From Planctomycetota bacterium (lineage in GTDB: Bacteria; Planctomycetota; Phycisphaerae; Phycisphaerales; UBA1924), in assembly GCA_023434205.1 (NCBI GenBank), contig JAEYTB010000300.1, positions 1-6,944 of the forward strand: DNA of 6,944 nucleotides, read 5' to 3'. Positions 1 to 5,865 of the stretch are shown here, in pieces. The position numbers and the translations under genes are program-made. The notes under the pieces were generated by a model. It did no database searches. It saw only the letters and a program-made list of their open reading frames with translations, and was not told the DNA's origin. How positions within the stretch are numbered: the stretch's first letter is position 1; each line of letters opens with the position of its first letter.

Positions 1-590
1 TAGAACGCCGGGAACCGGTCCGCCCTGTACCCCACCACCGGCACCCCCAGCGTCTCCAGCACCTCCCGCGTCGCCTCCACATCCAGGATCGACTTCACGC
101 CGCTGGTCACCACCGCCACCGGGAACCGCGTGAACGCCGCGAGGTCCGCGCTGACATCCAGGTGCTTGCCGTACCCCCGGTGAACGCCCCCCAGCCCGCC
201 CGTCGCGAACACCTGCACGCCCGCCCCCGCGGCGAGCTCCATCGTCGCGCTCACCGTGGTCGCCCCGTGCTGCCCCCGCGCCATCGCCACGCCCAGGTTC
301 GACGAGTTGAGCTTGGGTACTTCCGGGGCCTCCAGCAGCGTCCGCAGCTCCGCATCCGTCATCCCCACCGTCGGCACGCCGCCCACCACGCCCACCAGGG
401 CCGGCCGCGCCCCGGCCTCCCGCACGATCCGGTCCAGCTCCGCCGCGAGCCCCGCCCCCTCACCCCGCGGCACACCATGGACCAGCAGCGTGGTCTCCAG
501 CGCAACACTCCCCGGCCCAGCACGGTTCACGAGCATCGCCGATGGTACGGGGTTGACGCTGACCGCGCCGCGCTGGTACGCCATGCACAT
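1..590 (-). CDS. psuG: Pseudouridine-5'-phosphate glycosidase (PsuG/IndA family), C-terminus cut by window edge
   Basis: This enzyme reversibly splits pseudouridine 5'-phosphate into uracil and ribose 5-phosphate in the cytoplasm, as part of pseudouridine breakdown. The visible 196 residues match the family closely: VALETTLLVHG (residues 29-39, Glu32 at the position of the family's catalytic Glu), VPKLN with Lys93, GATTVSATM (109-117), VFATGGLGGVHRG (127-139), DVSADL with Asp149, and SGVKSILD with the Schiff-base-type Lys166, followed by LETLGVPVVGY (178-188). E. coli PsuG is about 312 residues, so roughly the last third lies off the left edge. Candidate starts are ATG at 590 and ATG at 584. 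GAGGTG at 600-595 on this strand sits 4 or 10 bases ahead of them. An internal ATG at 536 would remove part of the N-terminal segment and has no visible ribosome binding site. The gene diverges from the M28 peptidase gene and overlaps its start by a few bases. No psuK kinase gene is visible, but one could lie outside the window. The family call is secure; the exact start is not. Confidence 0.95.
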   Translation of the reverse strand, partial: MCMAYQRGAVSVNPVPSAMLVNRAGPGSVALETTLLVHGVPRGEGAGLAAELDRIVREAGARPALVGVVGGVPTVGMTDAELRTLLEAPEVPKLNSSNLGVAMARGQHGATTVSATMELAAGAGVQVFATGGLGGVHRGYGKHLDVSADLAAFTRFPVAVVTSGVKSILDVEATREVLETLGVPVVGYRADRFPAF

Positions 591-600
591 GCTCCACCTC
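582..600. promoter_or_regulatory. Overlapping divergent start region of psuG and the M28 peptidase gene
   Basis: Two CATG palindromes (582-585 and 588-591) each supply an ATG on both strands. On the minus strand they give psuG starts at 584 and 590; on the plus strand they give peptidase starts at 583 and 589, both in the correct frame. GAGGTG (600-595, minus strand) is a plausible Shine-Dalgarno for psuG. The peptidase has no Shine-Dalgarno-like sequence just upstream. With no intergenic DNA, the promoter of each gene must lie inside the 5' coding part of the other. A TTGACG at 553-558 could be a -35 element for the peptidase, but no convincing -10 follows it. Confidence 0.55.
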
Positions 601-2622
601 TTTGCCGTGGCCGCCCTCTCGCTCCTCCAGCCCCAGCCCTTCACCGGCTTCGCCGAGTCCGACCTCCCCGCCTTTGAATCCCGGCGCGATGCCCTCAACG
701 CCGCCATCCAGCCCGACAGCCTCCGCGCCTACCACATGACCCTCGCCAGCGAGGCCCACGTCGCCGGCACCCCCGGCGGCGAGCGCACCGTCCAGCGCCT
801 CCGCGATGCCTTCACCGCCATGGGCCTCGAGCCCGAGTCCTGGGAGTGCTGGCCGCTGCTCGCCGCTCCCGTCGCCGCGGAACTGGAAGTCGTCGCCCCC
901 GAGCGCCTCACGCTCGACCTCGCCGAACGCCCCGTCCGCGGCGACCCCGCCAGCGGCGTCCACGGCTTCGGCTGGAACGCCTACAGCGGCAGCGGGGAGG
1001 TCACCGCGGGCGTCATCTACGCCAACTACGGCACCAAGGCCGACTTCGAGCGCCTCCGCTCGCTCAACATCGACACCGCGGGCAAGATCATCATCGCCCG
1101 CTACGGCGGCAACTACCGCGGCTACAAGGCCAAGTTCGCACAGGCCGCCGGCGCCGCGGGCCTCATCATCTACACCGACCCCGCCGACAGCGGCTACGTG
1201 CGCGGCCTCACCTACCCCGAGGGCGGCTACGCCAACGACTGCTGCATCCAGCGCGGCTCGATCGTCACGCTGCCGTACATCGGCGACCCGCTCACCCCCG
1301 GCGTCCCCGCGATGCAGGACGCCCAGCGCCTCAACGCCGACGACATCGCGCTCCCGCGCATCCCCGTGCAGCCCATCGGCTACGCCGCGGCGAAGGAGGT
1401 CCTCTCGCGCATGACCGGCCAGGCAGTGCCCGAGGGGTGGGGGTGGCAGGGCGGCCTGCCGTTCACCTACCGCGTTGAGGGGGGCGAAGAGCTCCGCGTG
1501 CGCTTAAGAGTGCAGCAGGAACGGAAGGTCACCAAGGCCACCAACGTCCTCGCCCGGATCACCGGCTCCGCGTTCCCCGAGCAGCAGGTCATCGTCGGCT
1601 GCCATCACGACGCCTGGAACAACGGCGCTGCCGACCCGCTCGCGGGCACCATCGCGCTGCTCGAGTGCGCCAGGGCCTTCGCCGCGCTCGCGAAGGAGCA
1701 CCCGCCCCTGCGCACCATCGTCTTCGCCACCTGGGACGCCGAGGAGTTCGGCATCATCGGCTCCAGCGAGTGGGTGGAGGCCCACCGCGAAACGCTCACG
1801 AAGAACGCCGTCGCGTACATCAACCTCGACATGGCCTCGATGGGCCTCAGCTTCGGCTCCAGCGCTTCCCCCTCGCTGCGCACCGTGATCGCGCAGGCCG
1901 CGGGCGATGTCCCGCAGCCGCACGACCCAGAGGGCCGCACCGTCGCCGAGGTGTGGAAGGGCGGCTTCGGCGACCTGGGCGGGGGCAGCGACCACGTCGC
2001 CTTCCTCTGCCACGCGGGCGTGCCGAGCTGCTCGCTGGGCGGCGGGGGTTCGAAGGGTACCTCGTACCACTCCGCCTACGACACGCTCCCCTGGTACTGG
2101 AAGACCGTGGGCACCGACTACGCCTCGGCGCAAATGGTCGCGCGCATGACCGCCGCCACCGTCCACCGCCTCGCCTACAGCCCCACGCTCCCCCTCGACC
2201 AGTCGCAGGTCGCCGCCGACACGCTCGCCAAGCTCACCGCGCTCGAGCAGAAGGCCCGCGAGGCCGGCCTCATGACGCTCGAGGCCGAGCAGGCGCTCGC
2301 CGCCGCGCGCGAGGCCGCCGCGACCCTCCAGCACGCCGCGGCGGGCCTCGCTGCATCTCCCGACGCCAACGCCCGCCTCCTCGCCGCGGACCGCGCCTGG
2401 CTCTCCGATGATGGCCTGCCCAGCCGCCCCTGGTTCCGCAGCCGCTACGCCGCCCCCGATGAGGACTCAGGCTACGCCTCCTGGATCCTCCCCGGCGTCT
2501 GCAAGGCCCTCTCCGACCGCGACAGCACGCTCCTCACGGCGGAGTTCCAGCGCGTCACCGAGTCCCTCACCCGCGCCGCCGCGGCGCTCCAGCCCCCGCC
2601 CCCCACACCGCACTCCCCATAA
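583..2622 (+). CDS. M28-family metallopeptidase, glutamate carboxypeptidase II/transferrin-receptor-like, probably exported
   Basis: This is a di-zinc aminopeptidase or carboxypeptidase of the GCPII (NAALADase) group, probably acting on peptides outside the cytoplasm. From the ATG at 583 it has 679 residues, close to the length of the GCPII ectodomain. The order is a short hydrophobic N-terminus (HLFAVAALSLL) read as a signal or anchor segment, a protease-associated domain at about 130-270, a peptidase domain at about 300-540, and a C-terminal transferrin-receptor-type dimerisation domain at about 560-675. The zinc and catalytic set is intact: His341 in GCHHDAW, Asp351 in AADP, Glu387-Glu388 in WDAEEFG, Asp416 in YINLD and His496 in YHSAYDT. 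The reading frame stays open upstream to 256, but that part overlaps psuG codons and precedes the hydrophobic segment, so a start at 583 or 589 is preferred. The arginines that bind the glutamate side of GCPII substrates are not evident (SCSLGGGGSKG replaces the arginine-bearing segment), so glutamate preference should not be assumed. The hydrophobic N-terminus lacks the usual basic residues, which makes the export call moderate. No clear terminator follows the stop. Confidence 0.93.
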   Translation: MHMLHLFAVAALSLLQPQPFTGFAESDLPAFESRRDALNAAIQPDSLRAYHMTLASEAHVAGTPGGERTVQRLRDAFTAMGLEPESWECWPLLAAPVAAELEVVAPERLTLDLAERPVRGDPASGVHGFGWNAYSGSGEVTAGVIYANYGTKADFERLRSLNIDTAGKIIIARYGGNYRGYKAKFAQAAGAAGLIIYTDPADSGYVRGLTYPEGGYANDCCIQRGSIVTLPYIGDPLTPGVPAMQDAQRLNADDIALPRIPVQPIGYAAAKEVLSRMTGQAVPEGWGWQGGLPFTYRVEGGEELRVRLRVQQERKVTKATNVLARITGSAFPEQQVIVGCHHDAWNNGAADPLAGTIALLECARAFAALAKEHPPLRTIVFATWDAEEFGIIGSSEWVEAHRETLTKNAVAYINLDMASMGLSFGSSASPSLRTVIAQAAGDVPQPHDPEGRTVAEVWKGGFGDLGGGSDHVAFLCHAGVPSCSLGGGGSKGTSYHSAYDTLPWYWKTVGTDYASAQMVARMTAATVHRLAYSPTLPLDQSQVAADTLAKLTALEQKAREAGLMTLEAEQALAAAREAAATLQHAAAGLAASPDANARLLAADRAWLSDDGLPSRPWFRSRYAAPDEDSGYASWILPGVCKALSDRDSTLLTAEFQRVTESLTRAAAALQPPPPTPHSP

Positions 2623-2673
2623 AACCAGCCCCCGCACGCCCCCAGGGCACACGGCGCTCCCGCGCGTCCAAAA

Positions 2674-2883
2674 GTGGCTCCCATCGTCAAGGGTGTAGCT
2701 CCTGCGCTCAAGGGTTTGGGAGCTGCGCTCTAGGGTTTGGGAGCTGCGCTCAAGGGTTTGGGAGCTGCGCTCAAGGGTTTGGCTCCTGCGCTCAAGGCCT
2801 CAGGAGCGGCGCTCAAGGGCGTAGCTCCCGCGATCAAGGGTTGAATGGCCACGCTGAACGGTGCGGGACCGACGCTGCAGGCC
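2674..2883 (+). repeat. Tandem array of about ten 21-base units (core GGAGCTGCGCTCAAGGG)
   Basis: Units begin at 2674, 2695, 2716, 2737, 2758, 2779, 2800, 2821, 2842 and 2863 with a constant 21-base period and no length change. The units at 2737 and 2758 are identical, and the one at 2716 differs by a single base (CTCTAGGG for CTCAAGGG). Divergence increases outward, and the last two units are only recognisable by register. The most constant part is GCGCTCAAGGG. The six bases before it switch between GGGAGC and its complement-like form GGCTCC or AGCTCC, so neighbouring units can pair. The best pair is GCTCCTG at 2782-2788 with CAGGAGC at 2801-2807. GGAGC-type units also contain GAGC/GCTC arms around a three-base loop. 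The period is a multiple of three, and one frame reads as a repeated seven-residue pattern, but it has in-frame stops and no start. Confidence 0.9.
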
Positions 2884-2912
2884 GTGCGAGGCGAGAAGCT
2901 CTACCGCAGCCG

Positions 2913-2926
2913 GACCCAAATGGGTC
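2913..2926. other. Small perfect hairpin GACCC-AAAT-GGGTC
   Basis: A five-base-pair inverted repeat with a four-base loop lies between the repeat array and the GC transition. It has no following T tract (GGACGCC follows), so it is not a standard intrinsic terminator. It could be an operator-like dyad or chance. Confidence 0.3.
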
Positions 2927-3042
2927 GGACGCCAAGCCGGCGGGAAACTCCTTAAGCCTCGGCGGTCAGTGTACTTGTATCCAAGGCATGGATTTCAGCA
3001 ACAGGACTTGACAGCGCATTGCTGACAAGCGACACTGTAGAG

Positions 3043-4929
3043 ATGTCTATCATTAAACCGCTCTTCGTGGCCGCAGATCCTGCGCCGTCACAGGTAGGAT
3101 CCGAAACTCTGGTTTGGGAGAACTTGGAGAATCTCGTTGGCGACACAGCCAGCGAAGCGGCGATGTTTTCCGGTGGCATAGAAAATAGCCGAAAAGCAGT
3201 CTTAGCGTTCGACACCCCATTCCACGCCCCACCCACCATCCGCTTCGGCGTTGGCGTGCGGGTCCGCGCCAAGGTCGACACTGGCGTCGCGACAATGTAT
3301 GTGCAGTTAGCCGAGGCTGGCAGCCCTCCCACGCCCCTGGGCTCGCCGCAGTCTGTCAATCTTGAAACGAGCGGATACACAGGGCATGACTTCGGTCTGC
3401 CAGGAGACGACTGGGAGATCGAAGTCGGACGAAGCGACATTGAAAGCCTACGGGTATTGGTTTGGGTGGCGAATACCGATGCTTCGAATCTTGAGTTTTA
3501 CGTCGATAGGATTGCGCTCTCTCTTTATCCGATCGAGCAGTCCGATCCGTCCCCCGCCAACGTACGTGCGTTCGGAGCAGTTGGTGATGGGGTAGCTGAC
3601 GACACTGAAGCCATTCAAGCGGCGATCGATGCAGCTCTCGAGTCGACTTGGTCGGGCCAGTATTCGGGGGTGTACTTCCCTCCCGGCGTCTACCTGGTAA
3701 CAGACACGTTGCACGTTCCTTGGGCCGAGGGCTGGCGTATGTGGGGTGCCGGTGGGTCCGTGACCGGCGGGGCGAGTGGACACGCGCCTTATCAGCGGGG
3801 CGCAATGATTGTTGCTGCTGGACTCGCGCCCAGCGGTTTGACGTGGACGGACGAGGAGTGGGACGACGCGACAAACTACACGACCGATCAGGTGGTGATG
3901 CATGATCCAAGTGGTACCGACGCTGACCACAGTCTTTCGTTTTGGCGGGCGACGGCCAACAACTCAAACTCAGAGCCTGGCCTGTCGAACTCCGACTGGG
4001 AGCTGGTGCCGGCGAAGCCAATCCTCAATATTGAGGGCTGCTCGGGGTTTGCAGTGAAAGACCTTGCGTTCCGAGGGGTGGAGCTCGGAAGCACGCCCGA
4101 CCCGAACGACTATGCCCCCGTGGGAATTAGAGTGCAAAACGTTCCGGGCACTGGCACTGGGATGTGCCTTTTCGAGCGCGTCAGCATTGACCGCTGTCAA
4201 GTCGCCTTCGATGCCGGTGGACGCGACGAGGGTGACACCGCGCATGATGAGAACAATGCAGCAGACATGACCTTCGTCCGGTGTAGCTTCACGCACAACC
4301 GAACGGGGTTCCGCTGCTCGCACGACCAAGCGGTGGACTTTGGTTTCTTCGGGCAGGTGACGACAGCGTGCCGAAGGGCATTCTGGGCTTATAAGGGGGG
4401 GAATATCTGCGCATACCAATGGTCCGGCGGAAACGTGGAGACGCTGCTTCAGGTAAAGAACGGGGGCGCCGTCGCCGCACACGTGTTTGATGGGTGCTTT
4501 GTAGATGGATATCAAAACAGCACGGTGACAGCGTCGCACCGCACCGTCCTCTTCAAGGGGACCTCCCCAACCACCGTGCGAGCAACGTTTCGGGATGTGT
4601 GGATCAACGTCGGGCAGCTCGCAGTTGAGGGTGACGCGAGGTTTCAGTTGGCTCCAGGCAACAACGTTCGGATTGACGGTGGTCACAATCTGGCCGGGCC
4701 TGATCCGAATCTCTCAACCGGCGAAGGATTCTTGTTCGAACTGAGCGGCATCTTCGGTGGCTGGCCAGGCAGCACATTCCTCGCCCGACACTGCCACATT
4801 CCTAACGACCCCACGCTCGTGGTTGGTTCGGTGGGGGAGGGTGCGGAGTTCCGCATCCGGGACTGCTTCGTCGCTGCTATTGGAACAGCGGGCAATGGGT
4901 TTGTGGAAGACTACGGCCGGCGTGCTTAG
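3043..4929 (+). CDS. Right-handed beta-helix protein (Pectate_lyase_3 type) with phage-tail-like N-terminal beta-sandwich
   Basis: From the ATG at 3043 it has 628 residues. Residues about 20-165 resemble the beta-sandwich module common in phage tail-fibre and structural proteins: LVWENLENLVGDTASEAA, then LAFDTPFHAPPTIRFGVGVR, GLPGDDWEIEV, and a closing FYVDRIALSLYP. From Asn173, NVRAFGAVGDGVADDTEAIQ followed by VYFPPGVYLVTDTLHVP is the hallmark opening of Pectate_lyase_3/tailspike beta-helices. The rest alternates short strands and turns with Cys-rich rungs, such as MTFVRCSFTHNRTGFRC. Residues about 273-322 (WDDATNYTTDQVV to SDWELV) look like an inserted CBM5/12-type carbohydrate-binding module. 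Such proteins bind or cut polysaccharides; no catalytic residues can be assigned from sequence alone. No signal peptide is apparent. The frame is open back to 2956, directly after a TAA, with a TTG at 3019 as an alternative start and no good ribosome binding site for either, so an N-terminal truncation is possible. Its base composition and codon use are less GC-biased than the flanks, suggesting transfer, perhaps from phage. Confidence 0.85.
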   Translation: MSIIKPLFVAADPAPSQVGSETLVWENLENLVGDTASEAAMFSGGIENSRKAVLAFDTPFHAPPTIRFGVGVRVRAKVDTGVATMYVQLAEAGSPPTPLGSPQSVNLETSGYTGHDFGLPGDDWEIEVGRSDIESLRVLVWVANTDASNLEFYVDRIALSLYPIEQSDPSPANVRAFGAVGDGVADDTEAIQAAIDAALESTWSGQYSGVYFPPGVYLVTDTLHVPWAEGWRMWGAGGSVTGGASGHAPYQRGAMIVAAGLAPSGLTWTDEEWDDATNYTTDQVVMHDPSGTDADHSLSFWRATANNSNSEPGLSNSDWELVPAKPILNIEGCSGFAVKDLAFRGVELGSTPDPNDYAPVGIRVQNVPGTGTGMCLFERVSIDRCQVAFDAGGRDEGDTAHDENNAADMTFVRCSFTHNRTGFRCSHDQAVDFGFFGQVTTACRRAFWAYKGGNICAYQWSGGNVETLLQVKNGGAVAAHVFDGCFVDGYQNSTVTASHRTVLFKGTSPTTVRATFRDVWINVGQLAVEGDARFQLAPGNNVRIDGGHNLAGPDPNLSTGEGFLFELSGIFGGWPGSTFLARHCHIPNDPTLVVGSVGEGAEFRIRDCFVAAIGTAGNGFVEDYGRRA

Positions 4930-4937
4930 GGTCCTGC

Positions 4938-5678
4938 ATGGAAGAGGTCCGACGGCAGTACGCCGAGAAGGTCGAGAAGGTGCTCCTCGCGAGCAACCGG
5001 ACGCCGGTGCGGCCGGTCGAGTTCCGCTCACAGTGCGGCGAAGACGGGTTCATCTGGGACCTTTTCGAGCGCGGGCCCGCTCCGCTTCTTGAAGGCTTCT
5101 ACATCGAGGTCGGGGCGTTCAACGGGTACGACTTTTCAACCACGTACGCACTGGACTGCGCGGGGTGGCGCGGGCTGCTGGTCGAGCCCATCCCGGAGCG
5201 GTACGCGGAATGCGTCCGCAACCGGCCCACGGCGCGCGTCGTCCACGCGGCCTTGGGCGGCCCGGGCTCAAGCGGCACAACCACATTTACGGTAACGGAC
5301 GACATCCACGGTGGGATGCTCTCGCGGCTTGGGGTGGACCGGCGGGCTCGGCCCGGTGACGTGAAGTCGGAGCGGCAGGTGACCGTACCGTTCACGACGA
5401 TGGATGCGCTTCTGGCAGGCCACACCGGCGAGATCGACGTCGCTGTTATCGACGTGGAGGGCGCGGAAGTGCCGCTGCTCAAAGGGTTCAGTCTCGAGAA
5501 GTACGGCCCCAAAGTGATCCTGATTGAAGACGAGAAGGGCGAGACCCCGATCGAGCAGCACATGCGCACCCGGCCCTACCAGCAGATTGGCTGGATGGCG
5601 TTCAATCGGGTCTATGCGCGTAACGACCTGGCGTACGAGTTTGCGGTACGACTCTACGGACCGGAGGCGTTTCGGTAG
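4938..5678 (+). CDS. FkbM family SAM-dependent methyltransferase (Methyltransf_21)
   Basis: The 246-residue protein shows the full FkbM layout: SQCGEDGFIWDLF (31-43), the SAM-binding loop FYIEVGAFNGYDFS (54-67), LLVEP with acidic Glu83 at the expected ribose-contact position (80-84), and VAVIDVEGAEVPLLKGF (168-184). FkbM proteins transfer methyl groups from S-adenosylmethionine, usually to sugar or polyketide hydroxyls; the bacterial members often sit in cell-surface glycan or glycosylation loci. The length is typical and the protein looks soluble and cytoplasmic. The ATG is 8 bases after the beta-helix stop, with only a weak TAGGG upstream, so translation coupling within one transcript is likely. 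GC is intermediate (35 of 60 at 5101-5160) between the beta-helix gene and the flanks. The substrate cannot be read from the sequence. Confidence 0.92.
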   Translation: MEEVRRQYAEKVEKVLLASNRTPVRPVEFRSQCGEDGFIWDLFERGPAPLLEGFYIEVGAFNGYDFSTTYALDCAGWRGLLVEPIPERYAECVRNRPTARVVHAALGGPGSSGTTTFTVTDDIHGGMLSRLGVDRRARPGDVKSERQVTVPFTTMDALLAGHTGEIDVAVIDVEGAEVPLLKGFSLEKYGPKVILIEDEKGETPIEQHMRTRPYQQIGWMAFNRVYARNDLAYEFAVRLYGPEAFR

Positions 5679-5688
5679 GCGTGCAGTT

Positions 5689-5717
5689 GTTCCGTTTATG
5701 ACGCGCCCGTTCCGTTT
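5689..5717 (+). repeat. Direct repeat GTTCCGTTT, two copies 20 bases apart
   Basis: GTTCCGTTT occurs at 5689-5697 and 5709-5717, just after the methyltransferase stop. The 20-base spacing places both copies on roughly the same DNA face, as paired protein-binding sites would be. Two short copies alone are weak evidence. Confidence 0.35.
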
Positions 5718-5774
5718 TCTTCCAACGCTTGGCTCAGGCCCGCCCCGACCCCGCCGATGAACGCTACCGCCGCG

Positions 5775-5793
5775 GGGCGTCGCCCTTTTTTTT
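5775..5793 (+). terminator. Probable intrinsic terminator of the beta-helix/methyltransferase transcript
   Basis: GGGC (5775-5778) pairs with GCCC (5782-5785) around a three-base loop, followed immediately by eight T residues (5786-5793). The stem can extend by G-U pairs between the preceding G and the first Ts. The perfect stem is short, but a T8 run is striking in DNA this rich in GC, and no other T-tract hairpin follows the methyltransferase gene. Confidence 0.55.
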
Positions 5794-5796
5794 CAC

Positions 5797-5832
5797 GGGC
5801 CCAACCGCGGCGGCCGCGTGCGTTGGTCGCCC
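5797..5832 (+). other. Long bulged hairpin in the leader of the FN3-domain gene
   Basis: GGGC (5797-5800), CCAAC (5801-5805) and CGCGG (5806-5810) pair in order with CCGCG (5814-5818), GTTGG (5822-5826) and GCCC (5829-5832). This gives 14 base pairs with a CGG loop and two bulges (TGC and TC). It starts 3 bases after the T8 run and ends 20 bases before the Shine-Dalgarno of the next gene. It could be a leader RNA element, a second terminator stem without a U tail, or a chance fold in GC-rich DNA. Confidence 0.4.
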
Positions 5833-5852
5833 GCGCCCGACCGCCGCGAATC

Positions 5853-5859
5853 AAAGGAG
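5853..5859 (+). promoter_or_regulatory. Shine-Dalgarno AAAGGAG for the FN3-domain gene
   Basis: AAAGGAG lies 6 bases ahead of the ATG at 5866. It is the strongest ribosome binding site in the window and decides this start over upstream in-frame alternatives, such as the GTG at 5818 inside the leader hairpin. Confidence 0.85.
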
Positions 5860-5865
5860 CTACGC

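Larger units (their letters stand above)
2623..3042. other. Gene-free stretch of about 420 bases between the peptidase and the beta-helix gene
   Basis: It contains a 21-base tandem repeat array (2674-2883), a small perfect hairpin (2913-2926), and then a transition at about 2950 from GC-rich native-style DNA to the more AT-rich DNA of the beta-helix gene. No ribosome binding site, tRNA-like fold or recognisable promoter was seen. A 36-codon ORF with an ATG at 2845 and TAA at 2953-2955 exists, but it lacks a ribosome binding site and starts inside a repeat unit, so it is not called as a gene. Confidence 0.7.

Noticed and set aside
256..582. Upstream extension of the peptidase reading frame by 109 codons
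   Set aside because: It lies antisense to well-conserved psuG codons, has no family similarity and would place the hydrophobic N-terminal segment in the middle of the protein.
553..582. Possible sigma-70-type promoter (TTGACG) for the peptidase
   Set aside because: The -35-like hexamer is good, but no acceptable -10 lies 16-18 bases downstream, and the position is inside conserved psuG coding sequence.
162..677. Long Arg- and His-rich plus-strand ORF opposite psuG
   Set aside because: Low-complexity composition typical of an off-frame shadow in GC-rich DNA; the opposite strand encodes PsuG.
1504..2334. 276-codon minus-strand ORF opposite the peptidase
   Set aside because: Composition (Gly, Arg, Glu, Val-rich with no motif) is that of an antisense shadow, and the plus strand carries all M28 motifs.
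2674..2883. CRISPR array
   Set aside because: Units are directly adjacent with no unique spacers, and the 21-base period is too short for repeat plus spacer.
2845..2955. 36-codon ORF starting MATLNGAGP within the last repeat units
   Set aside because: No ribosome binding site, begins directly after a TGA in a decayed repeat unit, and shows no recognisable family.
3970..4686. 238-codon minus-strand ORF opposite the beta-helix gene
   Set aside because: Overlaps clear beta-helix coding sequence and has no recognisable domain.
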